Positions 26,366-36,339 of a stretch of DNA of 64,000 bases are shown piece by piece. A program made the position numbers and the translations under genes. Under the pieces are notes generated by a model. The model was not told where the DNA came from, did not search any database, and saw nothing but the letters and a program-made list of their open reading frames with translations. Position 1 is the first letter of the stretch. The number at the start of each line of letters is the position of its first letter. The stretch lies in NCBI GenBank assembly GCA_022786605.1, contig JALFWW010000016.1, positions 1 to 64,000 of the forward strand. Direction: 5' to 3'. Source of the stretch: Clostridia bacterium (GTDB taxonomy: Bacteria > Bacillota > Clostridia > Lachnospirales > Anaerotignaceae).

Positions 26366-28054
26366 ATGAATTACGCACAAATGATTATTCCGTTTATTGG
26401 CGGTCTGGCTTTGTTTATCTACGGCATGAATATCATGGCGCAGGGGCTGCAGAACGCCGCCGGCTCCAAAATGAAAAGCATTTTGGAAGCACTGACACAG
26501 AACAAATTGATGGGGATCGCTCTAGGGGCACTGGTAACAGCCATTGTACAGAGTTCCTCCGCAACAACCGTTATGGTCGTTGGTTTTGTAAATGCTGGCT
26601 TGATGAACCTGACACAGGCCATGAGTGTCATTATGGGTGCCAACATTGGTACAACTGTAACTGGCTGGCTGGTATCCAGTTCCGAATGGGCAAAGATGTT
26701 CAGCCCCGCGACCATTGCCCCTCTGGCGGTTATGCTGGGTGTCATTCTGATGATGAGCGGCAAAAACGCCCGTCGGAAAGAAATTGCTTCTATTGTAATT
26801 GGTTTTGGTGTGTTGTTTATTGGTATCGAAAGCATGTCTGCTTCCGTGGAACCTCTGCGTGATTCTGAGGCTTTCCGTTCCATGTTTGTAACACTGGGCT
26901 CTAACCCTCTGCTGGGTATTTTTGCCGGTGCCTTTGTAACAGCTATTATCCAGAGTTCCTCTGCATCTCAGGGTATTCTGCTGTCTTTGGCGGCTTCTGG
27001 TCTGGTGCCTTTTAATGCGGCGGTATATATTATCATGGGTCAGAATATCGGTACTTGTGTAACCGCACTGCTCAGTGGTATCGGTGCTACAAAAACAGCG
27101 AAATGCGTTGGTTACATGCACTTGATGTTTAATATTACCGGTACGGTTGTATTCAGTATTGTGGCAATTTTGTACTTTACTGTTATCAATCCTGCAATGG
27201 GTGCAGACATCATTACACAGACACAGATCAGTGCCATCCATACCATCTTTAACATTGGTACAACACTGATGGTAATTCCTCTGTCCGGCATTATCATCAA
27301 AATTGCGAAGAGAATCAACCACGTTCAGGAAATCGAACGCAAAGACGAAAGTCAGCTGGTGCATCTGGACAAACGTATTCTGGAAACACCCAGTCTGGCA
27401 GTAGAAGGCGCAAAAATGGAAACACTGCGTCTGGGTCGTATTGCGCTGGAAAACCTGCAGAGCTCTTTTGATGCGTTGATCAAGAAAGACCATGATAAGA
27501 TCGAAGAAGTGAAACACCGTGAAAATGTTGTGGACAAGGTTTGTGACAGCATTTCCGAATACCTGATCAAACTGTGTACTTTGCAGATCAGTGAAAAAGA
27601 TAATCAGACAGTAACATCCTTGCTCAATACCATCAGTGATATGGAACGTGTGGGTGACCATGCGGAAAACATTGCCGAACTGGCAGAAGAAATGGAAAGA
27701 GAAGAGATCGCATTCTCCAATATGGCTTTGGAAGAATTGAGCGAAATGACGAAGGTAACATTGGCAAGTTACGAAAATGCGCTGAAAGCATTGGAAAACA
27801 ACGATATTACCTATGCCATGAAAACCGCTGTACTGGAAGAACAGGTGGACGCACTGGAAAAGAAACTCCGTGCAAGTCATATCGACCGTCTGTCCAATGC
27901 GGAATGTAATGTAAACTCTGGTATCCATTTCCTGGAAATGCTGGGCAATCTGGAACGTGTTTCCGACCATGCTATGAACATTGCACAGGTAGTATTGAAC
28001 GAAAACAGAGTAGAAAAGAATTATCACGACGAAGCAATCATGCCCGTTGTTTAA
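26366..28054 (+). CDS. Na/phosphate cotransporter family protein with PhoU-like tail
   Basis: 562 residues. The membrane domain has the paired inverted repeat of Na/Pi type II carriers (VQSSSATTVMVVGFVNAGL and IQSSSASQGILLSLAASGL). From about residue 350 a helical PhoU-like cytoplasmic domain follows (NTISDMERVGDHAENIAELAE, NLERVSDHAMNIAQVV). The start at 26366 follows GGGAGG; an upstream in-frame ATG lacks a site. Phosphate uptake or export is inferred. Confidence 0.93.
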   Translation: MNYAQMIIPFIGGLALFIYGMNIMAQGLQNAAGSKMKSILEALTQNKLMGIALGALVTAIVQSSSATTVMVVGFVNAGLMNLTQAMSVIMGANIGTTVTGWLVSSSEWAKMFSPATIAPLAVMLGVILMMSGKNARRKEIASIVIGFGVLFIGIESMSASVEPLRDSEAFRSMFVTLGSNPLLGIFAGAFVTAIIQSSSASQGILLSLAASGLVPFNAAVYIIMGQNIGTCVTALLSGIGATKTAKCVGYMHLMFNITGTVVFSIVAILYFTVINPAMGADIITQTQISAIHTIFNIGTTLMVIPLSGIIIKIAKRINHVQEIERKDESQLVHLDKRILETPSLAVEGAKMETLRLGRIALENLQSSFDALIKKDHDKIEEVKHRENVVDKVCDSISEYLIKLCTLQISEKDNQTVTSLLNTISDMERVGDHAENIAELAEEMEREEIAFSNMALEELSEMTKVTLASYENALKALENNDITYAMKTAVLEEQVDALEKKLRASHIDRLSNAECNVNSGIHFLEMLGNLERVSDHAMNIAQVVLNENRVEKNYHDEAIMPVV

Positions 28055-28064
28055 TCAGAAAAAG

Positions 28065-28107
28065 AAAAAGCCTTTTGCTGTGTGAAAACATGGCAAAGGG
28101 CTTTTTT
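28065..28107. terminator. Intrinsic terminator after the Na/phosphate gene
   Basis: Hairpin of AAAAAGCCTTTTGC (from 28065) with GCAAAGGGCTTTTTT (to 28107), slightly imperfect stem, 14-nt loop and a T run. Confidence 0.85.
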
Positions 28108-28178
28108 ATTTTGGGACAGACATTTTTTTCTGAAATAAGAATACATAGGATAATAAAACGGAAAAAGGTGGAATGATT

Positions 28179-28727
28179 ATGCCACGGGTTTATCTGAGTC
28201 CTTCTTTGCAGGAGTACAATCTTTATGTCAATGGCGGAACAGAGGAGGAGATCACCAATCTTATTGCGGATGCTATGGAGCCTTATTTACTGGCATCAGG
28301 TATTGAATTTACGAGAAATCGACCGGAAATGAGTCTGGGGGAAGCCATTGCCGCTTCTAATGCGGGAAATTATGACCTGCATTTTGCCATTCATTCCAAT
28401 GCGGCACCGGAAAGTCTGGCAGGAAAATTACAGGGGGTAGATGCGTATTATTTCTACAATAGTCCCTATGGCAAAGAAATGGCGGATATTGTTACGGAAA
28501 ATATGAAGCAGGTCTATCCTGATGGGAAAAAAGTACAGTCTGTGGCAACGGCAACCCTGCGGGAACTGCGCCGCACCAATGCGCCAGCGGTATTGGTGGA
28601 AGTGGGATACCATGACAACGTAGAAGATGCCCAGTGGATCAAAGAGAACATTAACCAGATTGCGCAGACCCTTGCGAAATCTATTGCGGATTATTTTGGA
28701 GTGCCTTTCCGACAGCCAACGATATAA
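28179..28727 (+). CDS. N-acetylmuramoyl-L-alanine amidase-like protein (Amidase_3)
   Basis: 182 residues of Amidase_3 type, cutting the muramyl-peptide bond. The AIHSNA zinc motif and the VLVEVGYHDN catalytic-Glu motif are present. The usual first ligand motif (HGG) is replaced by the N-terminal VYLSPSLQEYNLYVNGGTEEE, a pattern known from clostridial members. There is no signal peptide. The start at 28179 has AAGGTGG 8 nt away; the ATG two codons earlier is too close. Confidence 0.85.
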   Translation: MPRVYLSPSLQEYNLYVNGGTEEEITNLIADAMEPYLLASGIEFTRNRPEMSLGEAIAASNAGNYDLHFAIHSNAAPESLAGKLQGVDAYYFYNSPYGKEMADIVTENMKQVYPDGKKVQSVATATLRELRRTNAPAVLVEVGYHDNVEDAQWIKENINQIAQTLAKSIADYFGVPFRQPTI

Positions 28728-28850
28728 ATGAAGAATGGGAAAAATATACAAACGCAATCGTGAATGCTGCTGATGATTTTATGCTATTCTCCGAAGCGAA
28801 AGTTTTTTTATAAAAAATAAAGGGAAATCGTGACAAGTGCCGTATTTATA

Positions 28851-28880
28851 TTGATATGTATATTGTGTAAATGCTATATA
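28851..28880 (+). promoter_or_regulatory. Candidate promoter of the EF-G-like gene
   Basis: TTGATA (28851-28856), 18-bp spacer and TATATA (28875-28880) with TG one base upstream (extended -10). Confidence 0.45.
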
Positions 28881-28945
28881 ATACTGTATACATGAAAACT
28901 GACGGGCGACTTGTCCGATTATTCAATACCAAGGGAGGTATCAGT

Positions 28946-31018
28946 ATGAAAAGTTACGCAGCAGATAAGGTGAGAAACGTAGTACTATTGGGTCACAGCG
29001 GTTCCGGGAAAACCACTTATGCCGAAGCAGCATTGTTCTATTCTGGAGCAACAAAAAGATTCGGGAAAGTGGACGAAGGCAATACCGTTAGTGACTACGA
29101 TCCAGAAGAAATTCGCCGTAAGGTATCTATCAGTACATCCGTACTGCCTGTAGAATGGCAGGATACAAAGATCAACTTCTTGGATACACCCGGTTATTTT
29201 GACTTCGTGGCTGAATCCAAACTGGCTATGAGCGTAGCGGATACAGCCCTGATCATGGTTTCCGCAAAATCCGGCGTAGAAGTTGGTACGGAAAAAGCAT
29301 GGGAATACACCGAAGAAATGCATCTGCCTCGTATTTTCTTTGTAAACCAGATGGATGACGAAAATGCGGACTTTGAACGTACACTGGCAGACATGCGTGT
29401 GAAATTCGGTAAATCCGTTGCACCTCTGCAGATTCCTTTCAATGATGAAGACGGTAAATTCGTTGGCTTTATCAATCTGATCAAGAGAGATGCCAGAAAG
29501 AAAGTAGACGGCAAACTGCAGCCCTGCGAAATGCCTGAAGATAAAAAAGACGAAGTAGAAGTTCTGCGTTCCATGCTGGTAGAAGTTGCGGCTGAAAGCA
29601 GCGACGAACTCATGGAAAAATTCTTCAATGACATTGAACTGACAGAAGAAGAAATTTACGATGGTCTGAAATATGGTATCGAAAACAATACCATCGCTCC
29701 TGTAATGTGCGGTTCCGCTACACTGGGCTATGGTGTAAAACTGCTTCTGAATACCATCGTTCGCTTTACACCTCCCGCAAACGAAGCAAAACCCAACTTC
29801 CATGCGTTCCATAACGGTGAAAAAGTGGTTTACTGCTCTACAGACGACGAAAGATTCTCCGCGTTTGTATTCAAAACCATCGCAGACCCTTATATCGGTC
29901 GCCTGAACCTGTTCAGAGTCATGACTGGTAAACTGGACGCTTCTATGAGCGTTTATAACGAAGAAAAAGATACAGTGGAAAAAGTTGGTCACCTGTATGT
30001 GATCAGAGGGAAAGAACAGATCGAAGTGGATGAACTCCATTCCGGCGATATCGGCGCTCTGGCAAAACTGTCCAACACTTCCACACAGGATACACTGTCT
30101 TTGAAAGAAGCAAACATCGTCATTCCCAAGATCAACCTGCCTGAATCCGTTCTGTGCATGGCGATCCAGCCCAAAGGCAAAGGCGATGAAGACAAACTGT
30201 CCGCAGCTCTTTCCAAGATCCGTGAAGAAGATCCTACCATCAAGATGGAAGTTAACAAAGAAACAAAACAGACATTGATCTATGGTATCGGCGAACAGCA
30301 GCTGGATGTTATGGTCAATAAACTGAAAAACAAATATAAGATCGAAGTGGAATTGAAAGACCCTATCATTCCTTACCGTGAAACCATCAAATCCAAAACT
30401 TCCGTACGCGGCAGATATAAGAAACAGTCTGGCGGTCATGGTCAGTTCGGTGACGTTGTTATGGAATTCGAACCCAGCGGCGATATGTCTGTACCTTATG
30501 TATTTGAAGAAAAGATTTTCGGTGGTTCTGTACCCAAACAGTATTTCCCCGCTGTAGAAAAAGGTCTGCAGGAATGCGTTCAGTCCGGTGTTCTGGCTGG
30601 TTATCCTGTGGTTGGTCTGAAAGCAACATTGACAGATGGTTCCTACCATCCTGTAGACTCTTCCGAAATGGCGTTCAAGATGGCAACATCTGTTGCATTT
30701 AAGGAAGGTATCCCTCAGGCAAAACCGACCATTCTGGAACCCATTGAACATGTGGAAGTTTTGATTCCTGAAAAATACATGGGTGATATCATGGGTGATA
30801 TCAACAAACGTCGTGGTCGTATTCTGAGCATGGACGCTGTTGGCAATAAGAAATGCATCGTTGCGGAAGTTCCTACAGCAGAAATGCACAAATACGCAAC
30901 AGATCTGCGTTCTTTGACACAGAGCCGCGGCGATTACAGACATCACTTTGAACGTTACGAAGAAGCTCCTATGGAAATCCAGAAGAAAATTATCGCTGCA
31001 AGAGCAGAACAGAAATAA
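28946..31018 (+). CDS. Elongation factor G paralogue (EF-G-like GTPase)
   Basis: 690-residue EF-G homologue with domains G to V in order. The P-loop is GHSGSGKTT, not the usual AHIDAGKTT, and G3 reads DTPGYFDF with Tyr where canonical EF-G has the catalytic His (DTPGHVDF). G4 is VNQMDDE instead of NKMD. It stands alone rather than in the str operon, so it is a second EF-G. Possible roles are slow-hydrolysis translocation under starvation, or ribosome recycling. GGGAGG precedes the ATG at 28946. Confidence 0.93.
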   Translation: MKSYAADKVRNVVLLGHSGSGKTTYAEAALFYSGATKRFGKVDEGNTVSDYDPEEIRRKVSISTSVLPVEWQDTKINFLDTPGYFDFVAESKLAMSVADTALIMVSAKSGVEVGTEKAWEYTEEMHLPRIFFVNQMDDENADFERTLADMRVKFGKSVAPLQIPFNDEDGKFVGFINLIKRDARKKVDGKLQPCEMPEDKKDEVEVLRSMLVEVAAESSDELMEKFFNDIELTEEEIYDGLKYGIENNTIAPVMCGSATLGYGVKLLLNTIVRFTPPANEAKPNFHAFHNGEKVVYCSTDDERFSAFVFKTIADPYIGRLNLFRVMTGKLDASMSVYNEEKDTVEKVGHLYVIRGKEQIEVDELHSGDIGALAKLSNTSTQDTLSLKEANIVIPKINLPESVLCMAIQPKGKGDEDKLSAALSKIREEDPTIKMEVNKETKQTLIYGIGEQQLDVMVNKLKNKYKIEVELKDPIIPYRETIKSKTSVRGRYKKQSGGHGQFGDVVMEFEPSGDMSVPYVFEEKIFGGSVPKQYFPAVEKGLQECVQSGVLAGYPVVGLKATLTDGSYHPVDSSEMAFKMATSVAFKEGIPQAKPTILEPIEHVEVLIPEKYMGDIMGDINKRRGRILSMDAVGNKKCIVAEVPTAEMHKYATDLRSLTQSRGDYRHHFERYEEAPMEIQKKIIAARAEQK

Positions 31019-31023
31019 GAACA

Positions 31024-31052
31024 TTGCAAATAGGATAACTTTGTGATATTCT
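31024..31052 (+). promoter_or_regulatory. Promoter-like sequence of the flavoprotein leader
   Basis: TTGCAA (31024-31029), 17-bp spacer, TATTCT (31047-31052). Start of transcription would be about 31059, giving a 215-nt leader. Confidence 0.5.
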
Positions 31053-31058
31053 CAATGA

Positions 31059-31273
31059 GAGAAAATCCGAAATCAAGTGTCCAAAATGGTTCCCAATAAA
31101 CCATGGACACATACTATGAAAATGAACAACGGTAGTTAGGAAAAAGGCGGGTTTCAAGGTATTTGCTCCATGGAATCCGCCGATTCCTTATCTGTCTGTT
31201 TCAAAACAGGGATTTTCTGATTATGAAAGAATGTCATTTGGTTATCCTGTTTTTATATGAAGGAGGAATACTT
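31059..31273 (+). ncRNA. Structured 5' leader of the thioredoxin-reductase-like gene
   Basis: Two strong hairpins are visible. At 31077-31110, GTGTCC plus ATGGTT pair with AACCAT plus GGACAC (12 bp with a 3-nt bulge). At 31146-31181, a 9-bp stem GGCGGGTTTC/GAATCCGCC. A weaker CTGT/ACAG hairpin follows near 31194. There is no terminator T-run. It matches no known riboswitch I recognise. Confidence 0.45.
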
Positions 31274-32143
31274 ATGTTAGATGTAGCTATCATTGGCGGC
31301 GGTCCTGCTGCCTTATCCGCGGCGCTGAACTGCCGTCAGAGAAATAAAACTGTAACAATTTTCGGCAGAAGTCTGGATAGCTCTCTGCTCTTTGCGGCAG
31401 AAAAGGTGGACAACTATCTGGGTCTGCCTGATATGGGCGGGGAAGAACTGTTGAATACATTCTATGCTCATGCCATGAAAAATGGCGTTGAATTTAAAGA
31501 AGCTCGCATCAGTCAGATCATGTCCATGGGTGACTCCTACATGATCAATGCGGAAAATGAATTTATTCAGGCAAAAGCCATCATTCTGGCAACAGGTCTG
31601 AGCAAAAGCAAAGGCATTGCCGGAGAAATGGAATATCTGGGCAAAGGTGTCAGCTACTGCGCAACTTGCGACGGTATGCTTTACCGTGGCAAAAAAGTCG
31701 TTGTGGTAGCGGAAAACGAAGAAGGGGAAGCAGAAGCAAACTTCTTGGCAGATATTTGCTCTGAAGTATTGTATGTACCTCTTTACCAGCCCGTTATGTC
31801 TTTGAAGGAAAATGTAAAAGTAGTTAATGGGAAACCGAAAGCTGTTCTGGGAGAAAACGACCGCGTGACAGGCCTGGAATTGGCAGATGAAACTTTGGGT
31901 TGTGATGGCATTTTCTTTGCGAAAAACTCCATGCCCCCTGAAAGCCTGCTGTTTGGTCTGGAAACAGAAGGCAAAAATATTGTGGTGAACCGTAAGATGG
32001 AAACAAACCTGCCTCGTGTTTATGCGGCGGGGGACTGCACAGGTGCCCCTTATCAGATCGCAAAAGCTGTTGGGGAAGGTCTGGTAGCGGCTCTGTCCGC
32101 AGCAGCAGCCATTGACCAGCTGGATCGGGAACAGGCAAAATAA
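31274..32143 (+). CDS. Thioredoxin-reductase-like flavoprotein without NADPH motif
   Basis: 289 residues. FAD motif IIGGGPAALSAALNC at the N-terminus, redox-active CATC (SYCATCDG, about residue 130) and a C-terminal FAD motif VYAAGDCTGAPYQIAKAVGEG. The middle domain lacks both the GxGxxA/S nucleotide motif and the HRRxxxR motif: AENEEGEAEANFLADI stands there. This is the pattern of ferredoxin-dependent flavin thioredoxin reductases described in Clostridium. GGAGGA precedes the ATG. Confidence 0.85.
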   Translation: MLDVAIIGGGPAALSAALNCRQRNKTVTIFGRSLDSSLLFAAEKVDNYLGLPDMGGEELLNTFYAHAMKNGVEFKEARISQIMSMGDSYMINAENEFIQAKAIILATGLSKSKGIAGEMEYLGKGVSYCATCDGMLYRGKKVVVVAENEEGEAEANFLADICSEVLYVPLYQPVMSLKENVKVVNGKPKAVLGENDRVTGLELADETLGCDGIFFAKNSMPPESLLFGLETEGKNIVVNRKMETNLPRVYAAGDCTGAPYQIAKAVGEGLVAALSAAAAIDQLDREQAK

Positions 32144-32196
32144 ATAAAATTTCCTTAAAATTATCTCATTTTTCTTAAAAATGAAGTAAATGAAAG

Positions 32197-32254
32197 AAAA
32201 CCGGAGAAATCGGGAGTAAAAATTAGTTTTTCTCTTGAATTTCTTCGGTTTTTT
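32197..32254 (+). terminator. Intrinsic terminator after the flavoprotein gene
   Basis: AACCGGAGAAAT (32199-32210) pairs with ATTTCTTCGGTT (32239-32250, one G-U), with an inner stem and a T run after it. Confidence 0.75.
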
Positions 32255-32297
32255 CTGTATATTTCTGAATTTTAAAGAATAATATCTTATATGGGAT

Positions 32298-32326
32298 TTG
32301 AATAATCTTGTGAAAATGGATAAGAT
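32298..32326 (+). promoter_or_regulatory. SigA-type promoter of groESL
   Basis: TTGAAT (32298-32303), 17-bp spacer, TAAGAT (32321-32326). The CIRCE operator lies 12 bp downstream, over the transcription start. Confidence 0.65.
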
Positions 32327-32337
32327 AGTAACAGAAA

Positions 32338-32364
32338 TTAGCACTCGATTTGATTGAGTGCTAA
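32338..32364. promoter_or_regulatory. CIRCE operator (HrcA binding site)
   Basis: Perfect consensus TTAGCACTC (32338-32346), 9-bp spacer, GAGTGCTAA (32356-32364). HrcA repressor binding here would give heat-shock control of groES-groEL. Confidence 0.97.
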
Positions 32365-32392
32365 CAACAAGAATACAAGGAGGCAGAATAAT

Positions 32393-32680
32393 ATGAAACT
32401 TGCACCATTAGGAGATAAAGTTGTATTGAAACAGTTGGAAGCGGAAGAAACCACAAAATCCGGTTTGATTCTGACTTCTTCTTCTCAGGAAAAACCCCAG
32501 GAAGCTATCGTTGTGGCTGTAGGTCCCGGCGGACTGGTTGGCGATGTAAATGTGGAAATGGTCCTGAAAGAAGGCGACCATGTTATTTTCCCTAGATACG
32601 GTGCCACACAGATCAAATTTGAAGGGGAAGAATATCTGGTAATGCGTCAGAATGATATTCTGGCAATTGTAAAAGACTGA
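32393..32680 (+). CDS. groES: Co-chaperonin GroES
   Basis: 95-residue lid of the GroEL folding chamber. Start [23 protein letters not shown] with the mobile-loop region after [16 protein letters not shown], and [12 protein letters not shown] at the C-terminus. AAGGAGG precedes the ATG at 32393. Directly under the CIRCE element, with groEL 37 nt downstream. Confidence 0.97.
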   Translation: MKLAPLGDKVVLKQLEAEETTKSGLILTSSSQEKPQEAIVVAVGPGGLVGDVNVEMVLKEGDHVIFPRYGATQIKFEGEEYLVMRQNDILAIVKD

Positions 32681-32702
32681 TTTTAAACTTCTCAATATAT
32701 AG

Positions 32703-34349
<1,647 letters not shown>

Positions 34350-34463
34350 GCCGAGAATCCTTTTATATCGAGGGGTAAGATTTCCTATGACGGAATATGG
34401 CTTGCGAAAAACAGTATGCAGACATATTCAGAAATCCGCTCCATCTCTGGGATTCAAAATAAT

Positions 34464-34503
34464 AAAGAAGCTGTTCCGCATTAACGCGGAACAGCTTCTT
34501 TTT
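34464..34503. terminator. Strong bidirectional terminator
   Basis: A 16-bp perfect stem (34464-34479 with 34486-34501), 6-nt loop and T's. It closes groESL and, on the other strand, contains the stop codon of the hypothetical protein. Confidence 0.9.
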
Positions 34504-34906
34504 GCGTAGAAACGATGGTCCCATCATGGAAAAGAATTTTCACATTGTCCATGGTTCTGTCGATTGCAATGTTTTCGATATCTAGTGAAGAACTTGCGCC
34601 AGCATGCTTAAATCTGATGAATTGGGCGTCATCACTCAGCCATCCGATCATGGCATTCGTTTCGCCGTAATAGGATTTTGGATAAGATTTGATTTTAAAG
34701 TCACCAACATAGGTGGCTCTTTCTGTGAACAGCTCATTTTTAATTGATCCATCTATGGAAATAGAAGTTTCATGGATTTCATCGTTGACAGTATAAACTA
34801 TGGCATCTAACTCTTTGGTTACGGGAACGGGGCGTTGTAATATATAAATCATCGCCAAAATGATACATACACCAGCAATCATAATCCCTTTGATTTTCTT
34901 AATCAT
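34481..34906 (-). CDS. Hypothetical membrane-anchored protein
   Basis: 141 residues beginning with a basic stretch and a single hydrophobic helix (about residues 8-23), then a soluble, beta-rich domain. Probably a membrane-anchored extracellular protein or cleavable-signal protein; I recognise no family. AGGGGG lies about 9 nt before the chosen ATG at 34906. The last codons run through the terminator stem shared with groEL. Confidence 0.65.
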   Translation of the reverse strand: MIKKIKGIMIAGVCIILAMIYILQRPVPVTKELDAIVYTVNDEIHETSISIDGSIKNELFTERATYVGDFKIKSYPKSYYGETNAMIGWLSDDAQFIRFKHAGASSSLDIENIAIDRTMDNVKILFHDGTIVSTQKEAVPR

Positions 34907-34909
34907 CAC

Positions 34910-35259
34910 TGTATGCCCCCTTGCTGTTTAGAAATCCCATACAATACGCTTTTAATCAATACAATTTTATCACTTTTTAGATGATGCTTCTAGCTGTGCT
35001 TACAAAAAACAACCAACGAACTTTTTAGGTGGTGATATAGTTTCGTTTTCCGTTTCAAGGTTTTTGTCTAGCGATATTATCATTTCTAATGAAATTGAGA
35101 GAATGGGCATCTTTTCTGTTCCTTTTTTCGTGCAATCGTCTTTTTTGCACAAGGGGAGGGCTGTTGTTTTGGCTGGTTTTGTGTGGTCTGTTTTTTCGGA
35201 TTGTGCTATACTATACCATAGCGAAATATTGATTTGAATACATAAAAGGGAGTGCAGAT
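34910..35259. other. Intergenic region with ispG promoter
   Basis: Between the divergent hypothetical gene and ispG. The only clear signal is an extended -10 box (TGC then TATACT, 35204-35212) about 48 bp before ispG; the -35 match is poor. The remaining 250 bp show no gene or hairpin I can support. Confidence 0.5.
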
Positions 35260-36309
35260 ATGCAGAGAACGGAGACTAGAACCGTACAGGTTGGCAATTT
35301 GAAATTGGGCGGCGGCAACCCTGTTGTCATCCAGTCCATGTGTAATACAGATACCAGAGATGTGGCAGCGACTGTGGCACAGATTCATGCGCTGGAAGCG
35401 GCTGGCTGTGAACTGGTGCGTGTGGCAGTGCCTGATATGAAAGCGGCAGATGCCATCGGCGAAATCAAAAAACAGATTCATATTCCTCTGGTGGCAGACA
35501 TCCACTTCGACTATCGTCTGGCACTGCGTGTCATGGAACTGGGCATTGATAAAGTTCGTATCAACCCCGGCAACATCGGCGATGAAGAACGCATCCGTCA
35601 GGTGGTGGAAATGGCAAAAGAAAAACATATCCCCATCCGTATTGGCGTAAACAGCGGCTCTCTGGAAAAAGAACTGGTGGAAAAATACGGCGGCGTAACT
35701 CCTCAGGGCTTGGTAGAAAGCGCCCTGAAACATGTAAAAATTCTGGAAAAATATGATTTCCATGATATTGTGGTTTCCATTAAGGCTTCTGATGTGCCTT
35801 TCTCTCTGGAAGCCTATCGGATTCTGTCCGAAAGCATTCCTTATCCCATCCATGTAGGTATTACAGAAGCGGGAACCGTTTATATTGGTACCATCAAATC
35901 TGCAGTAGGCATTGGCGCTATTCTGGCAATGGGCATTGGTGATACCATTCGTGTATCTTTGACAGGTGATCCTGTGGAAGAAGTCCGTGCGGCAAAAGAA
36001 ATTCTCAAATGTCTGGGTCTGCGGAAATTTGGCATTGAACTGATTTCCTGTCCTACTTGCGGCAGAACACAGATTGACCTGATTTCTATTGCAAATGAAG
36101 TGGAACAGAAATGTGCGGCTATCAAAAAAGACATTAAAGTTGCCGTTATGGGCTGTGTGGTAAATGGTCCCGGCGAAGCGAAAGAAGCAGATATCGGTAT
36201 TGCTGGCGGCAATGGCGTTGGTATTCTGTTCAAGAAAGGCGAACTCATCCGCAAAGTGGATGAAAGCCAGCTGGTAGATGCTTTGATGGAAGAAATTGAT
36301 AAACTGTGA
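35260..36309 (+). CDS. ispG: 4-hydroxy-3-methylbut-2-en-1-yl diphosphate synthase
   Basis: 349-residue [4Fe-4S] enzyme of the MEP pathway (ME-cPP to HMBPP). Start [27 protein letters not shown], cluster region [12 protein letters not shown] and the third cysteine in [32 protein letters not shown] precedes the ATG. It sits before polC as in many Clostridia, though the usual dxr and rseP neighbours are not upstream. Confidence 0.97.
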   Translation: MQRTETRTVQVGNLKLGGGNPVVIQSMCNTDTRDVAATVAQIHALEAAGCELVRVAVPDMKAADAIGEIKKQIHIPLVADIHFDYRLALRVMELGIDKVRINPGNIGDEERIRQVVEMAKEKHIPIRIGVNSGSLEKELVEKYGGVTPQGLVESALKHVKILEKYDFHDIVVSIKASDVPFSLEAYRILSESIPYPIHVGITEAGTVYIGTIKSAVGIGAILAMGIGDTIRVSLTGDPVEEVRAAKEILKCLGLRKFGIELISCPTCGRTQIDLISIANEVEQKCAAIKKDIKVAVMGCVVNGPGEAKEADIGIAGGNGVGILFKKGELIRKVDESQLVDALMEEIDKL

Positions 36310-36339
36310 TTTGGAAAATAATCGGAAAGGAGGGGCGAT

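Noticed and set aside
28985..31024. 679-codon frame antisense to the EF-G-like gene
   Set aside because: Long antisense frame caused by codon bias of a highly expressed gene; composition rich in Phe, Cys and His, no start signal.
31126..31136. 11-nt match to the XRE operator candidate (ACAACGGTAGT)
   Set aside because: Contains only one half-site and lies within the leader of another gene; expected by chance at about this size.
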